10,853 nt of DNA from Pseudaestuariivita sp. (GTDB lineage Bacteria > Pseudomonadota > Alphaproteobacteria > Rhodobacterales > Rhodobacteraceae), in the NCBI GenBank assembly GCA_020629995.1, contig JAHDCH010000076.1, positions 1 through 10,853 of the forward strand. Reading direction: 5' to 3'. Below the pieces are notes generated by a model. The model saw only the letters and a list, made by a program, of their open reading frames with translations. It was not told the origin of the DNA and ran no database searches. Positions 1 to 6,515 of the stretch are shown here, in pieces (positions within the stretch are counted from its first letter, which is position 1; every line of letters starts with the position of its first letter). The translations under genes and the position numbers were made by a program.

Positions 1-373
1 CCGCGTCGCAGACGCTGATCAGGCCCAGCCCGCCCGCGATGGCGTGGCCGTGCACCCGCGCGATCAGCGGCTTGGGCATCTCGTTCAGCGCTTTCAGCAT
101 CCGCCCCAGCTTGGCGCTTTCCCTGGCGCGGGCGGCGGCGTCCATGCCGAACTGCTGCCGCATCCAGCCAAGGTCCGCGCCCGCGGAAAACGACCGCCCC
201 CGCCCCGCCAGAACCACGACGCGCACGGCTTCGTCCGCACCCAGCTCTTCGGCGGCGCGCACCAGCTCGGCCAGCATCGTGGCTGACATGGCGTTGTGCG
301 TGTCCGGCCGGTTCAGCCACAGCGTCGCGACGCCCCTTGCGTCGCGCTCTATCTCCAGCGTGTCATAGCTCAT
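1..373 (-). CDS. liuC: Methylglutaconyl-CoA hydratase (enoyl-CoA hydratase family), 5' part, runs off the window
   Basis: Crotonase-fold hydratase; the likely reaction is hydration of 3-methylglutaconyl-CoA to HMG-CoA, the step between methylcrotonyl-CoA carboxylase and HMG-CoA lyase, both encoded just upstream. About 124 N-terminal residues are present, beginning MSYDTLEIERDARG. Visible family signatures are LNRPDTHNAMS near residue 20-30, the CoA/oxyanion segment GRGRSFSAGADLGWMRQQ, and GHAIAGGLGLISVCDA at the window edge. SAGADLxWM is characteristic of the methylglutaconyl-CoA hydratase branch. The second half, with the catalytic acidic residues, lies beyond position 1, so activity cannot be judged. 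The ATG at 371-373 lies inside the end of the upstream gene, an 11-base overlap (363-373), which suggests translational coupling. Family assignment is firm; the exact substrate rests on operon context. A generic enoyl-CoA hydratase is the alternative. Confidence 0.9.
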   Translation of the reverse strand, partial: MSYDTLEIERDARGVATLWLNRPDTHNAMSATMLAELVRAAEELGADEAVRVVVLAGRGRSFSAGADLGWMRQQFGMDAAARARESAKLGRMLKALNEMPKPLIARVHGHAIAGGLGLISVCDA

Positions 374-878
374 CGTCCCGTACCCCCGGCACCTCGCGCC
401 CGCTTCGGCGCCAATCCTCGAAAACCCAGACCATCCGGTCCACGAACCACACCTTGGGCAGCGCGGTCAGCACCATGCCGAACACCGCGCCCTCCCACCA
501 CAGCGCCCACAGGCCCCAGACCATCAGCGCCGCACCCGGCAGGCTGGCCAGCGTCAGCGCGTGGCCCGCGCGCACGTGATGCGCGGCGATGTCCTTCCTG
601 TGCTCCAGAAAGATCCTCTCGCCCAGCACGCCCTTCGACATCCAGCCCGAGAACCTCTCGGGCTCGGCAAAGGCGCGCGGGTTCAGCCAGATCCAGCCCA
701 GCGCCAGCGCCACCGGGATCGCCGCCCACCAGCCCAGCCAGACCCGGCTCCAGATCGCGAGGCACAAGGCCGGCAGCGCGGTCAGCATCCGGGTCCAGCC
801 CGACCACGGGTTTGCGTGCCTGCGCCAGGCCGTGTCGTCCATCGCCATCAGCCGCTCGGCTGCCCTGAACACGTCCAT
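363..878 (-). CDS. Four-helix membrane protein, DUF6653-like
   Basis: A 171-residue integral membrane protein of unknown function. Hydrophobic segments lie at about residues 31-45, 49-66, 104-125 and 128-146. Conserved-looking landmarks are HANPWSGWTR (21-30), WLNPRAF (64-70), the segment KGVLGERIFL (82-91) and a Trp-rich loop with FEDWRR near the C terminus. From memory this pattern resembles the DUF6653 family; I could not run a profile search. I chose the ATG at 876-878 over an in-frame ATG at 951-953 for two reasons: a GGAG lies 8 bases upstream of it (887-890), and the longer version would translate the palindromic repeat at 898-924 into its N terminus. It follows liuE after 71 bases and overlaps liuC by 11 bases, so it is probably cotranscribed. 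No enzymatic motif is visible. Confidence 0.8.
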   Translation of the reverse strand: MDVFRAAERLMAMDDTAWRRHANPWSGWTRMLTALPALCLAIWSRVWLGWWAAIPVALALGWIWLNPRAFAEPERFSGWMSKGVLGERIFLEHRKDIAAHHVRAGHALTLASLPGAALMVWGLWALWWEGAVFGMVLTALPKVWFVDRMVWVFEDWRRSGREVPGVRDDEL

Positions 879-886
879 GCCCCCGT

Positions 887-890
887 CTCC
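887..890 (-). promoter_or_regulatory. Ribosome binding site for the DUF6653-like gene
   Basis: GGAG on the minus strand, 8 bases before the ATG at 876-878. It decides the start in favour of this ATG over the one at 951-953 and leaves the intercistronic hairpin (902-922) just upstream of the ribosome-binding region. Confidence 0.55.
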
Positions 891-897
891 GATTTGT

Positions 898-924
898 GTA
901 GGATGGGTGCTCGTCACCCATCTG
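898..924. repeat. Palindromic repeat copy 1, intercistronic (liuE / DUF6653-like gene)
   Basis: A 27-base element matching 7294-7320 at 24 of 27 positions in the same orientation. Its core is a perfect 8-base inverted repeat, GATGGGTG (902-909) and CACCCATC (915-922), with a 5-base loop CTCGT. Compared with copy 2, one stem position changes on both sides (A-T here, G-C there), so pairing is conserved while the sequence changes. The stem lies 27 bases past the liuE stop and 23 bases before the next ATG. No T run follows on the minus strand, so it is not a classic intrinsic terminator. A perfect 10-base palindrome, TGCCATGGCA, lies beside it at 935-944, and a related GCCACGGC stretch lies beside copy 2, so the full repeat unit may be longer than 27 bases. 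Confidence 0.85.
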
Positions 925-949
925 CCTTTCGCTTTGCCATGGCATCCGC

Positions 950-1807
950 TCATCCCGGGGCGCGCAGGGCCTTTGCCATCTCAGCCGCCCGGGCCACCTG
1001 ATCCGCGTCCAGCCTCGTGTCAACGCCAAGGCGCTCCAGCCGCGCCAGCACGGCCTCGGTGGCCACGTTGCCCTTGGCCCCCGGCGCATAGGGACAGCCG
1101 CCCAGCCCTCCGACCGCCGCATCGAACACGCGCAGCCCGCGCTCCAGCGACACCTCGATCGCCTCCAGCGCGCGCCCGGCCGTGTCGTGGTAATGGCCCG
1201 CCAACCTCTCGGCCGGCACGCGCTCCAGCACCGCGTCCAGCATGGCCGCGATCTCCTGGGGCTCGGCGTGGCCCAGCGTGTCGCCCAGCGACACTTCGTG
1301 ACAGCCCATGTCCAAAAGCCGGCCCGCCACCTCGGCCACCGCCCCCGGCGCCACCTTGCCGTCATACGGGCAGTCGACCACGCAGGACACATACCCCCGC
1401 ACCGGCACGCCCCGGGCCTGCGCGGTCTTGATCACCGGGACAAAGCGGGCAAAGCTTTCTTCTATGCTGGCGTTGATATTGGCCCGGCTGAACCCTTCGG
1501 AGGCCGCGCCAAAGACGGCGACCTCGTCCGCGCCCGCGGCCAGCGCGTCGGTCAGACCGCGCATGTTCGGCGTCAGCGCCACATAGCCTGTGCCCTTCCT
1601 CCGGGTGATCCCTCGCATCACCTCGCCCGAGGCCGCCATCTGCGGCACCCATTTGGGGTTCACGAAACTGGCGCATTCGATCCGGGCGAACCCCGCCCTG
1701 CTCAGGCAATCGACCAGCGCGATCTTGTCCTGTGCCGCGATCACACCCGGCTCGTTCTGCAAACCGTCCCTCGGCCCGACCTCGAAAATCTCGACCCTTT
1801 CGCCCAT
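950..1807 (-). CDS. liuE: Hydroxymethylglutaryl-CoA lyase
   Basis: Cleaves HMG-CoA to acetyl-CoA and acetoacetate, the last step of leucine degradation; a cytosolic, metal-dependent TIM-barrel enzyme of the DRE-TIM family. The 285 residues are near full length for bacterial members. Visible signatures: EVGPRDGLQNE (9-19) with the catalytic Arg-Asp pair at 13-14, FGAASEGFSRAN (99-110), SCVVDCPYDGKV (141-152), SLGDTLG (173-179), metal-binding HYHDTAGRAL (205-214; His205 and His207), and the cysteine loop GGLGGCPYAPGAKGN (233-247) with Cys238. The start at 1805-1807 has a GGAG 7 bases upstream (1815-1818), and only 3 bases separate it from the glutathione S-transferase stop. All catalytic landmarks are intact. 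Confidence in function is very high. Confidence 0.97.
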   Translation of the reverse strand: MGERVEIFEVGPRDGLQNEPGVIAAQDKIALVDCLSRAGFARIECASFVNPKWVPQMAASGEVMRGITRRKGTGYVALTPNMRGLTDALAAGADEVAVFGAASEGFSRANINASIEESFARFVPVIKTAQARGVPVRGYVSCVVDCPYDGKVAPGAVAEVAGRLLDMGCHEVSLGDTLGHAEPQEIAAMLDAVLERVPAERLAGHYHDTAGRALEAIEVSLERGLRVFDAAVGGLGGCPYAPGAKGNVATEAVLARLERLGVDTRLDADQVARAAEMAKALRAPG

Positions 1808-1810
1808 GCC

Positions 1811-2479
1811 TCAGCTCCACGCCTCGTAAAAACCCTGCTGGTACAGCCGGGCCTCGCCCTCTTGCGGCAGGCTTTTTTCAAAGGCTTCACGGCCTGCGAT
1901 CCGGGCGTACCAGTCGGCCACCGCCGGGTGCCCGTCCAGGCTGGCAAAGTGCCGCGTCATGTAGACCGCCTGGCCCACGCTGATGTCCACCGCGCTGAAC
2001 CCGCTGGTCAGCAGCGTGTCGCGGTCCTCGACCGGGGTCGACAGGCGCGCCTCCAGCGCGTCATAGCATTTCAGGATCCGCTTCGCCTCCAGCTTCATCA
2101 CCACCGGGGACCGCATGTCGTCTTCGTACAGCATGATGTGCTGCTGGGTCAGCGCCGCCGCGTGCTGGCTCAGCGTCTCGGCAAAGTGCAGCCACACCAG
2201 CCACGCCATCCGGTCGGGGCTGCCCGGGCTGCGGCCCAGCTCATCCGGCGAAAACCTCTCGCACAGGTATTCGGTGATCGCCCCGGTCTCGAACATCCGC
2301 TCGCCCTCGATCTCGAGCGCGGGCACCCTGCCCGCCGGCGACAAGGCCAGAAAGCCGGGGTCCCGCAGGCTGCGGTCAAAGGGCACAACCACCAGCTCGA
2401 AGGGCACGCCAAGCTCGTGCAACAGCCACAGGCTGCGCATCGAACGGCTTTGCGGCACGTGGTACAACCGGATCGTCAT
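1811..2479 (-). CDS. Glutathione S-transferase family protein
   Basis: A 222-residue soluble protein with the two-domain GST layout. The N-terminal thioredoxin-fold domain (about 1-75) starts MTIRLYHVPQSRSMRSLWLL, has RVPALEIEG with the cis-proline Val-Pro at 52-53, and the glutathione-binding turn ETGAITEYL (64-72); most family members have ES at that turn, here ET. A helical C-terminal domain follows, with FSAVDISVGQAVY at about residues 161-173, matching the usual GST hydrophobic-staple region. It starts 63 bases after the liuD stop and ends 3 bases before liuE. No strong ribosome binding site is visible. Its role in leucine breakdown is not known; conjugation or scavenging of reactive enoyl-CoA products is only an inference from position. 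Confidence 0.92.
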   Translation of the reverse strand: MTIRLYHVPQSRSMRSLWLLHELGVPFELVVVPFDRSLRDPGFLALSPAGRVPALEIEGERMFETGAITEYLCERFSPDELGRSPGSPDRMAWLVWLHFAETLSQHAAALTQQHIMLYEDDMRSPVVMKLEAKRILKCYDALEARLSTPVEDRDTLLTSGFSAVDISVGQAVYMTRHFASLDGHPAVADWYARIAGREAFEKSLPQEGEARLYQQGFYEAWS

Positions 2480-2513
2480 CGTCTCTTGCCCCTTCCGACT
2501 TTCTCTCTTGCTC

Positions 2514-2533
2514 CGGTCGGGCGCACCCGACCG
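2514..2533. other. Intercistronic hairpin between liuD and the GST gene
   Basis: Perfect 8-base inverted repeat, CGGTCGGG (2514-2521) and CCCGACCG (2526-2533), with a 4-base loop. On the transcribed (minus) strand the loop is TGCG, which fits the stable UNCG tetraloop pattern in RNA. It lies in the 63-base gap between the liuD stop (2543) and the GST start (2479), and the stem ends about 35 bases before the GST ATG. An A/G-rich stretch follows rather than a T run, so I do not call it an intrinsic terminator. It could stabilise a processed upstream mRNA end or damp downstream translation. Confidence 0.7.
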
Positions 2534-2542
2534 TCGCCCATG

Positions 2543-4486
2543 TCACGCGCTCTGGTACACCATGCGCACCAGCGGATCGCCCTGCGCCACCTGATCGCCC
2601 GCCCGCGCCAGCACCTCGGCCACCTCTCCGGCCTCTGCCGCGCGAAAGACGTGCTCCATCTTCATCGCCTCCAGCACCGCCAAGGGCGCGCCCGCTTCCA
2701 CGTGGTCGCCCGGCTGGACATGCACCGCCTGCACCAGCCCGGGCATCGGCGCGGCCACCAGCCCGTCCGCCGCTCCGCCTTCGGCTGCCCGCTCCAGCGG
2801 ATCGACCAGCAGGGCCCTGTGCCCGGCCCCTTCGAACACGGTGACCGCCTGCCCGGCCCTGGCAAAGGCCGGCACGGCCCGCCCGCCGCACTGCCACCCG
2901 TTTGCTCCGCGCTCATAGGTCATGCGTGCTCCGCGCAGCTCGGCTGTGATGCTGTCCGGCCCTTCGACCTCCAGCACAACCTGCTCTTCGCTGTCCCCGG
3001 CCAGCGCAAGTGTCACGCTTTTGCGCAGCGGCGCCCACAGGGCAAAGCCCGTTACCGGGCCCGCCCCCGCGTCCAGCCCCGCTGCCACCAGCGCTGCCCA
3101 GCCAAGACCCGCATCGCTCAGCGCGGCCTCGTCCGACAGCGCCCCGAGATCGCGGGCGATCAGCCCGGTGTCCACGTCGCCCTCTGCAAAGCCCTTGTGC
3201 CCCGCCAGCCGCGCCAGAAAGCCGATGTTGGTCACCGTGCCCGCCACCTGCGTCTGTTCCAGCCCCCGTTTCAGCCGGGCCAGCGCTATGTCCCGGGTGG
3301 GCCCGTGCACGACAACCTTGGCGATCATCGGATCGTACCACGGGCTGATCTCGTCACCTGTGCGCACCCCCGTCTCGGCGCGTACGCCTTCGGGAAAGGC
3401 CAGGTGTTCCAGCCGCCCCGTCGCCGGCAAAAAGCCCGCCGCGACATCCTCGGCATACAGACGCGCCTCAAATGCGTGCCCGGTGATGCTCAGCTCGTCC
3501 TGCGTCTTCGGCAGCGGCTCTCCGGCGGCCACGCGCAGCTGCCACTCCACCAGATCCACACCCGTGATCTCTTCGGTCACGGGATGCTCGACCTGCAGGC
3601 GGGTGTTCATCTCCATAAAGTAAAACCGGTCCGGCCTCAGCCCTTCGCTGGCATCCACGATGAACTCGACCGTGCCCGCGCCCCTGTAGCCGATCGCCTC
3701 GGCGGCGCGCACCGCCGCTCCGCCCATGGCCTCGCGCATGTCTTGGGTCATGCCCGGCGCGGGCGCTTCCTCGATCACCTTCTGGTGCCTGCGTTGCAGC
3801 GAACAATCGCGTTCAAACAGATGCACCGCGCTGGTGCCGTCGCCAAAGACCTGCACTTCGATGTGCCTTGGCTTGGCGACGAATTTCTCGACCAGCACAT
3901 CCTCGTTGCCAAAGGCCGCCTTTGCTTCGGCCCTCGCCGCCCTCAGCGCGTCCCTGAACGCGTCCTCGGTCTCGACCAGCCGCATGCCTTTGCCGCCTCC
4001 GCCCGCCACCGCCTTGATCAGCACCGGATAGCCTATGTCCTTCGCGGCCGCGGCCAGAGTCTCGAGGCTCTGATCGTCTCCGTGATAGCCGGGCACGACC
4101 GGCACACCCGCCGCTTCCATCTCGGCCTTGGCCGCGCCTTTCAGGCCCATCTTTCGCATGGCCTGCCCCGAGGGGCCGACAAAGACCAGCCCCGCCGCCT
4201 CGCAGGCCTCGGCAAATTCGGGGTTCTCGCTCAGAAAGCCATATCCGGGATGTACCGCACCGGCGCCGGTGGCCCTTGCCGCTTCGATGATCGCTTCGCC
4301 CCTCAGATAGCTGTCCGCCGGCGCGGCTCCTCCCAGGCTGACCGCTTCGTCGGCCATGGCCACGTGCAATGCGTCCCTGTCGACGTCCGAATGCACCGCC
4401 ACCGTGCCCAGCCCCATGGCCCTTGCCGTTCGGATCACCCTGCAGGCAATCTCTCCCCGGTTGGCTATCAGCACCTTGTCAAACAT
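2543..4486 (-). CDS. liuD: 3-Methylcrotonyl-CoA carboxylase, biotin (alpha) subunit
   Basis: The biotin-carrying half of methylcrotonyl-CoA carboxylase: it carboxylates its own biotin with ATP and bicarbonate and passes CO2 to LiuB. The 647 residues are typical length. Domain order: biotin carboxylase N-terminal domain (IANRGEIACRVIRTA, 7-21; HPGYGFLSEN, 79-88), ATP-grasp with the glycine loop AGGGGKGMR (161-169), HIEVQVFGD (208-216), ERDCSLQRRHQKVIEEAPAP (225-244) and MEMNTRLQVEHPVTE (291-305), then the carboxylase C-terminal domain (HAFEARLYAED, 337-347), a less conserved linker domain, and a biotinyl domain from about 575 with EAMKME at 606-611 and the biotin lysine at 609. The start has AAGGA 7 bases upstream (4494-4498) and overlaps the preceding gene by 8 bases. 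The EHPVTE/acyl-CoA pattern alone would also fit geranyl- or propionyl-CoA carboxylase; liuA, liuB and liuE nearby favour methylcrotonyl-CoA. Confidence 0.96.
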   Translation of the reverse strand: MFDKVLIANRGEIACRVIRTARAMGLGTVAVHSDVDRDALHVAMADEAVSLGGAAPADSYLRGEAIIEAARATGAGAVHPGYGFLSENPEFAEACEAAGLVFVGPSGQAMRKMGLKGAAKAEMEAAGVPVVPGYHGDDQSLETLAAAAKDIGYPVLIKAVAGGGGKGMRLVETEDAFRDALRAARAEAKAAFGNEDVLVEKFVAKPRHIEVQVFGDGTSAVHLFERDCSLQRRHQKVIEEAPAPGMTQDMREAMGGAAVRAAEAIGYRGAGTVEFIVDASEGLRPDRFYFMEMNTRLQVEHPVTEEITGVDLVEWQLRVAAGEPLPKTQDELSITGHAFEARLYAEDVAAGFLPATGRLEHLAFPEGVRAETGVRTGDEISPWYDPMIAKVVVHGPTRDIALARLKRGLEQTQVAGTVTNIGFLARLAGHKGFAEGDVDTGLIARDLGALSDEAALSDAGLGWAALVAAGLDAGAGPVTGFALWAPLRKSVTLALAGDSEEQVVLEVEGPDSITAELRGARMTYERGANGWQCGGRAVPAFARAGQAVTVFEGAGHRALLVDPLERAAEGGAADGLVAAPMPGLVQAVHVQPGDHVEAGAPLAVLEAMKMEHVFRAAEAGEVAEVLARAGDQVAQGDPLVRMVYQSA

Positions 4487-5267
4487 CGCTTTGTCCTTTT
4501 GCTGCTGCCGCGCCGCCTTGCTGCCGGTCCGGCCCGTCCTGTGGCGGCAGCTCGAATTCGAAAGTGTCCATGCTGATCACCGTGGCATTATGCACGTCGC
4601 CCGCCTGCCTCAGCCGCTCTGCCGATTCGCTGTCCGTGGCCGCTTTCCGGATCTTTCTGACGCTGCCCAGACCGGTCCTGACCAGCTGGTGCAGCGCGCA
4701 TCCCAGGATCACGGCCAGCAGTGTGCAGCCTACGGGGATCCACCCCTCGGCCAGCCCAAGCGCGCCTGCAAGAATGAACCCCAGAATGCCCAGATCCATG
4801 GTGATCAGCACGAACCACACCGCGGTTATGCCGTACGGCAACCACAGCGACGAATAAAAGCCCGGGATATGCGTGACGCTCTCTCCGATCAGCTTCCAGA
4901 CCTGCAGCTTCTGTCTCCGGATCTCTTGTTCGTTGGCCACGACAAAGGTGTTGTACTTTCTCGTGACCGCCCGGATCGCCAGATGCGCTGCGTGAATACT
5001 CGGTATCGCGACCATCCCGCACGCTGCGCCCAACACGCCCAGCGCTATGCCGACGCCGCACAGAACCGGCGCCAGCAAGGTTGCCTCTTCGGCAAAGCCC
5101 TTGGGCCAGGCAATCCAGGTTGCTCCATAGGCCGCAAACAGAAACCCCGACACAGTGATCGCCCATTTCAGGCGACGGTCCACCAGGTCGTCTTCGTGCA
5201 TCACGTTCCTGCGGCCCTGCTCGTACCGCGTCTCTATCCTGCACTCCAGCGTCCCCATCTCAGCCAT
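4479..5267 (-). CDS. Four-helix membrane protein of unknown function
   Basis: A 262-residue membrane protein that I do not recognise. Hydrophobic segments lie at about 34-54, 64-88, 143-172 and 177-196, arranged as two hairpins separated by a charged loop (about 98-130, RAVTRKYNTFVVANEQEIRR). The hydrophilic C-terminal tail (200-262) is charged and Gln/Ala-rich. The start chosen (5265-5267) has GGAGG 7 bases upstream and overlaps the previous gene by 8 bases. An internal ATG at 5199-5201 (MHEDDLVDRR) is the main alternative and would give 240 residues. The stop lies inside liuD (8-base overlap), so translation of the biotin subunit is probably coupled to this gene. By eye GC content in the middle of the gene is about 52-55%, well below its neighbours, which suggests separate ancestry. 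No catalytic motif is visible. Confidence 0.82.
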   Translation of the reverse strand: MAEMGTLECRIETRYEQGRRNVMHEDDLVDRRLKWAITVSGFLFAAYGATWIAWPKGFAEEATLLAPVLCGVGIALGVLGAACGMVAIPSIHAAHLAIRAVTRKYNTFVVANEQEIRRQKLQVWKLIGESVTHIPGFYSSLWLPYGITAVWFVLITMDLGILGFILAGALGLAEGWIPVGCTLLAVILGCALHQLVRTGLGSVRKIRKAATDSESAERLRQAGDVHNATVISMDTFEFELPPQDGPDRQQGGAAAAKGQSDV

Positions 5268-5973
5268 CCTCGCGCCTCCACACCGGCACGGATGCCCCGT
5301 CTTCCAGATGCTCGGCCACGTGCTCGGGCAACGGCCAGTCGCCAAAGGTGATCTCGTCCGGGTCTCCCGGGCCGCCCTTCCGGATCGCCTGCAATTGCAG
5401 CTCCGGGTGCAGCGCCACGCTTATCCGGGTCAGCGCCTGATCCACTCGGCCCTTCAAACCCTCAATCCGCGCCTCCAGCTTCTCGGTCTCGCTCGCCTTG
5501 CTCCACAATCTGGGCATCCGGATCTCGGGCAGAACGGCCCGGCCCGCCAGCAGCGCCAGCGCCATGACCATCATGCCCACCGCGCCCAGCGCCGCTCCGC
5601 CCAGCAGCGCCACGTCCGGCACCCAGCCCAGCCAGCCCCAGCGCTGGCCCTTGGCCTCCTGCTCGGCCCTCAGCGCCAGGCGCATCTCGTCAAACGCCTC
5701 GGCAAAGCTCTTGCGGAAATGCCCGGCAAACAGATCGCGATCAAAATCGTCCCGTCCCGCAAACAGCTTGAGCGCCGGCCTCACAAAAGCGCCCTTCCGT
5801 GATGCCGCCACAAACGCTTCGAAATCGAAGACAAAGAAATAATCCTCGGCCCCTCGCCCCTTGTGCACCAGATACACCGGCACCTCCGCCCGGGGCAGCA
5901 CATCCGGCATCTCCGGCATCCCCGGCACCTTCTGCCACAGCCATGCCGCGCTTTGTGAGATCGCATCCCGCAT
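5260..5973 (-). CDS. Membrane protein with soluble N-terminal region and C-terminal helix, unknown function
   Basis: A 237-residue protein that I do not recognise. Residues 1-110 look soluble and mixed alpha/beta (VPVYLVHKGR, DYFFVFDFEAFVAASRK, then a charged helix about 76-108). One long or two short membrane segments lie at about 115-148. A heptad-like helix follows at about 160-185 (ETEKLEARIEGLKGRVDQAL), which could be a short coiled coil, then a proline- and acid-rich tail. The ATG at 5971-5973 shares one base with the nuclease stop (TGATG). The longer in-frame version starting near 6180 would overlap the nuclease throughout and has a low-complexity Arg/Gly-rich start, so it was not chosen. 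It overlaps the next gene by 8 bases. Its consistent placement suggests it works with that neighbour, but this is inference. Confidence 0.8.
   Translation of the reverse strand: MRDAISQSAAWLWQKVPGMPEMPDVLPRAEVPVYLVHKGRGAEDYFFVFDFEAFVAASRKGAFVRPALKLFAGRDDFDRDLFAGHFRKSFAEAFDEMRLALRAEQEAKGQRWGWLGWVPDVALLGGAALGAVGMMVMALALLAGRAVLPEIRMPRLWSKASETEKLEARIEGLKGRVDQALTRISVALHPELQLQAIRKGGPGDPDEITFGDWPLPEHVAEHLEDGASVPVWRREDG
5275..5279 (-). promoter_or_regulatory. Ribosome binding site deciding the start of the 262-residue membrane protein
   Basis: GGAGG on the minus strand, 7 bases before the ATG at 5265-5267. It lies inside the last codons of the preceding gene and supports the overlapping start over the internal ATG at 5199-5201. 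Confidence 0.55.
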
Positions 5974-6515
5974 CAGGCTTCTTCTCTTTTCAAATATGGC
6001 TGCCCGGCGCCTGCCGCCTCTCGCTTCGGGCGGTTGTGCAGGCGGCCGGTTGCCACCTTTTCCTGCCCGCCCCCGACCGCGCTCAGCCTCGCGCACCAAT
6101 CGGGCCTCTGGCCTCCGCGATACCTTGCGGCCAGCCCCTCGCCCACCAGCACGCTTGCGACATCCTCGCCGCCGACCCACATGCGGATCAGCGGCCTGCC
6201 ATAGCGATCATAGCCCTGCCGCCTCAGCGACACCGGGCCCTGCCGGACCAGCTGCCTCAGCCGCTCGGTGGCGCGTTTGCCCGCGGCCTGTTCGGCGGCG
6301 CAGCGCGGCTCCTTGGTCTCGGGGGCGTCCAGCCCGATGATCCTTGCCGCGTAGTCTCTTGCTCCGCAGATCATCTCGACCGTGTCCCCGTCATAGACAT
6401 ACCCCACCCGGCATTCGGTCCTCTTGGGCAGGGCCGCTCCGCCCTGCACGGCCAGCCACAGCCAGCCGCCCACGGTCAGCGCCGTGACGACCAAGGCGCC
6501 CAGCACCCGGATCAC
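5973..6515 (-). CDS. Staphylococcal-nuclease-like (thermonuclease) protein with N-terminal membrane anchor or signal
   Basis: A 180-residue SNase-fold protein. Residues 5-24 ([20 protein letters not shown]) form a membrane anchor or uncleaved signal, so the nuclease domain should face the periplasm. The catalytic set matches the family: YDGDT (41-45), [11 protein letters not shown] (57-67; Arg58, Asp63 and Glu66 match Arg35, Asp40 and Glu43 of the S. aureus enzyme), and YDRYGRPL (102-109; Arg104 or Arg107 for Arg87). [17 protein letters not shown] (125-141) is the usual end of the domain. About 39 extra residues rich in Arg, Gly and Ala follow, which is unusual. The GTG start (6513-6515) overlaps the liuB stop by 4 bases (GTGA); no strong ribosome site is seen, so reinitiation is likely. 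Nuclease activity is plausible, but its physiological role within this operon is unknown. Confidence 0.85.
   Translation of the reverse strand: MIRVLGALVVTALTVGGWLWLAVQGGAALPKRTECRVGYVYDGDTVEMICGARDYAARIIGLDAPETKEPRCAAEQAAGKRATERLRQLVRQGPVSLRRQGYDRYGRPLIRMWVGGEDVASVLVGEGLAARYRGGQRPDWCARLSAVGGGQEKVATGRLHNRPKREAAGAGQPYLKREEA

Noticed and set aside
902..922. Intrinsic terminator after liuE
   Set aside because: The stem is perfect but no T run follows on the minus strand, and the next gene has its own ribosome site and then overlaps liuC, so transcription most likely continues.
879..953. Longer start for the DUF6653-like gene at 951-953
   Set aside because: It would translate the palindromic repeat into the protein and has no better ribosome site; the ATG at 876-878 has GGAG at good spacing.
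2514..2533. Intrinsic terminator after liuD
   Set aside because: No T run follows the stem on the transcribed strand; the sequence after it is A/G-rich and leads directly into the GST gene of the same operon.
1187..4576. A very long plus-strand open frame (1129 residues) antisense to liuE, the GST gene and liuD
   Set aside because: It is the mirror of GC-rich coding sequence: the three minus-strand genes beneath it carry complete family motifs, while the plus-strand product is His/Arg/Pro/Gln-rich with no recognisable domain.
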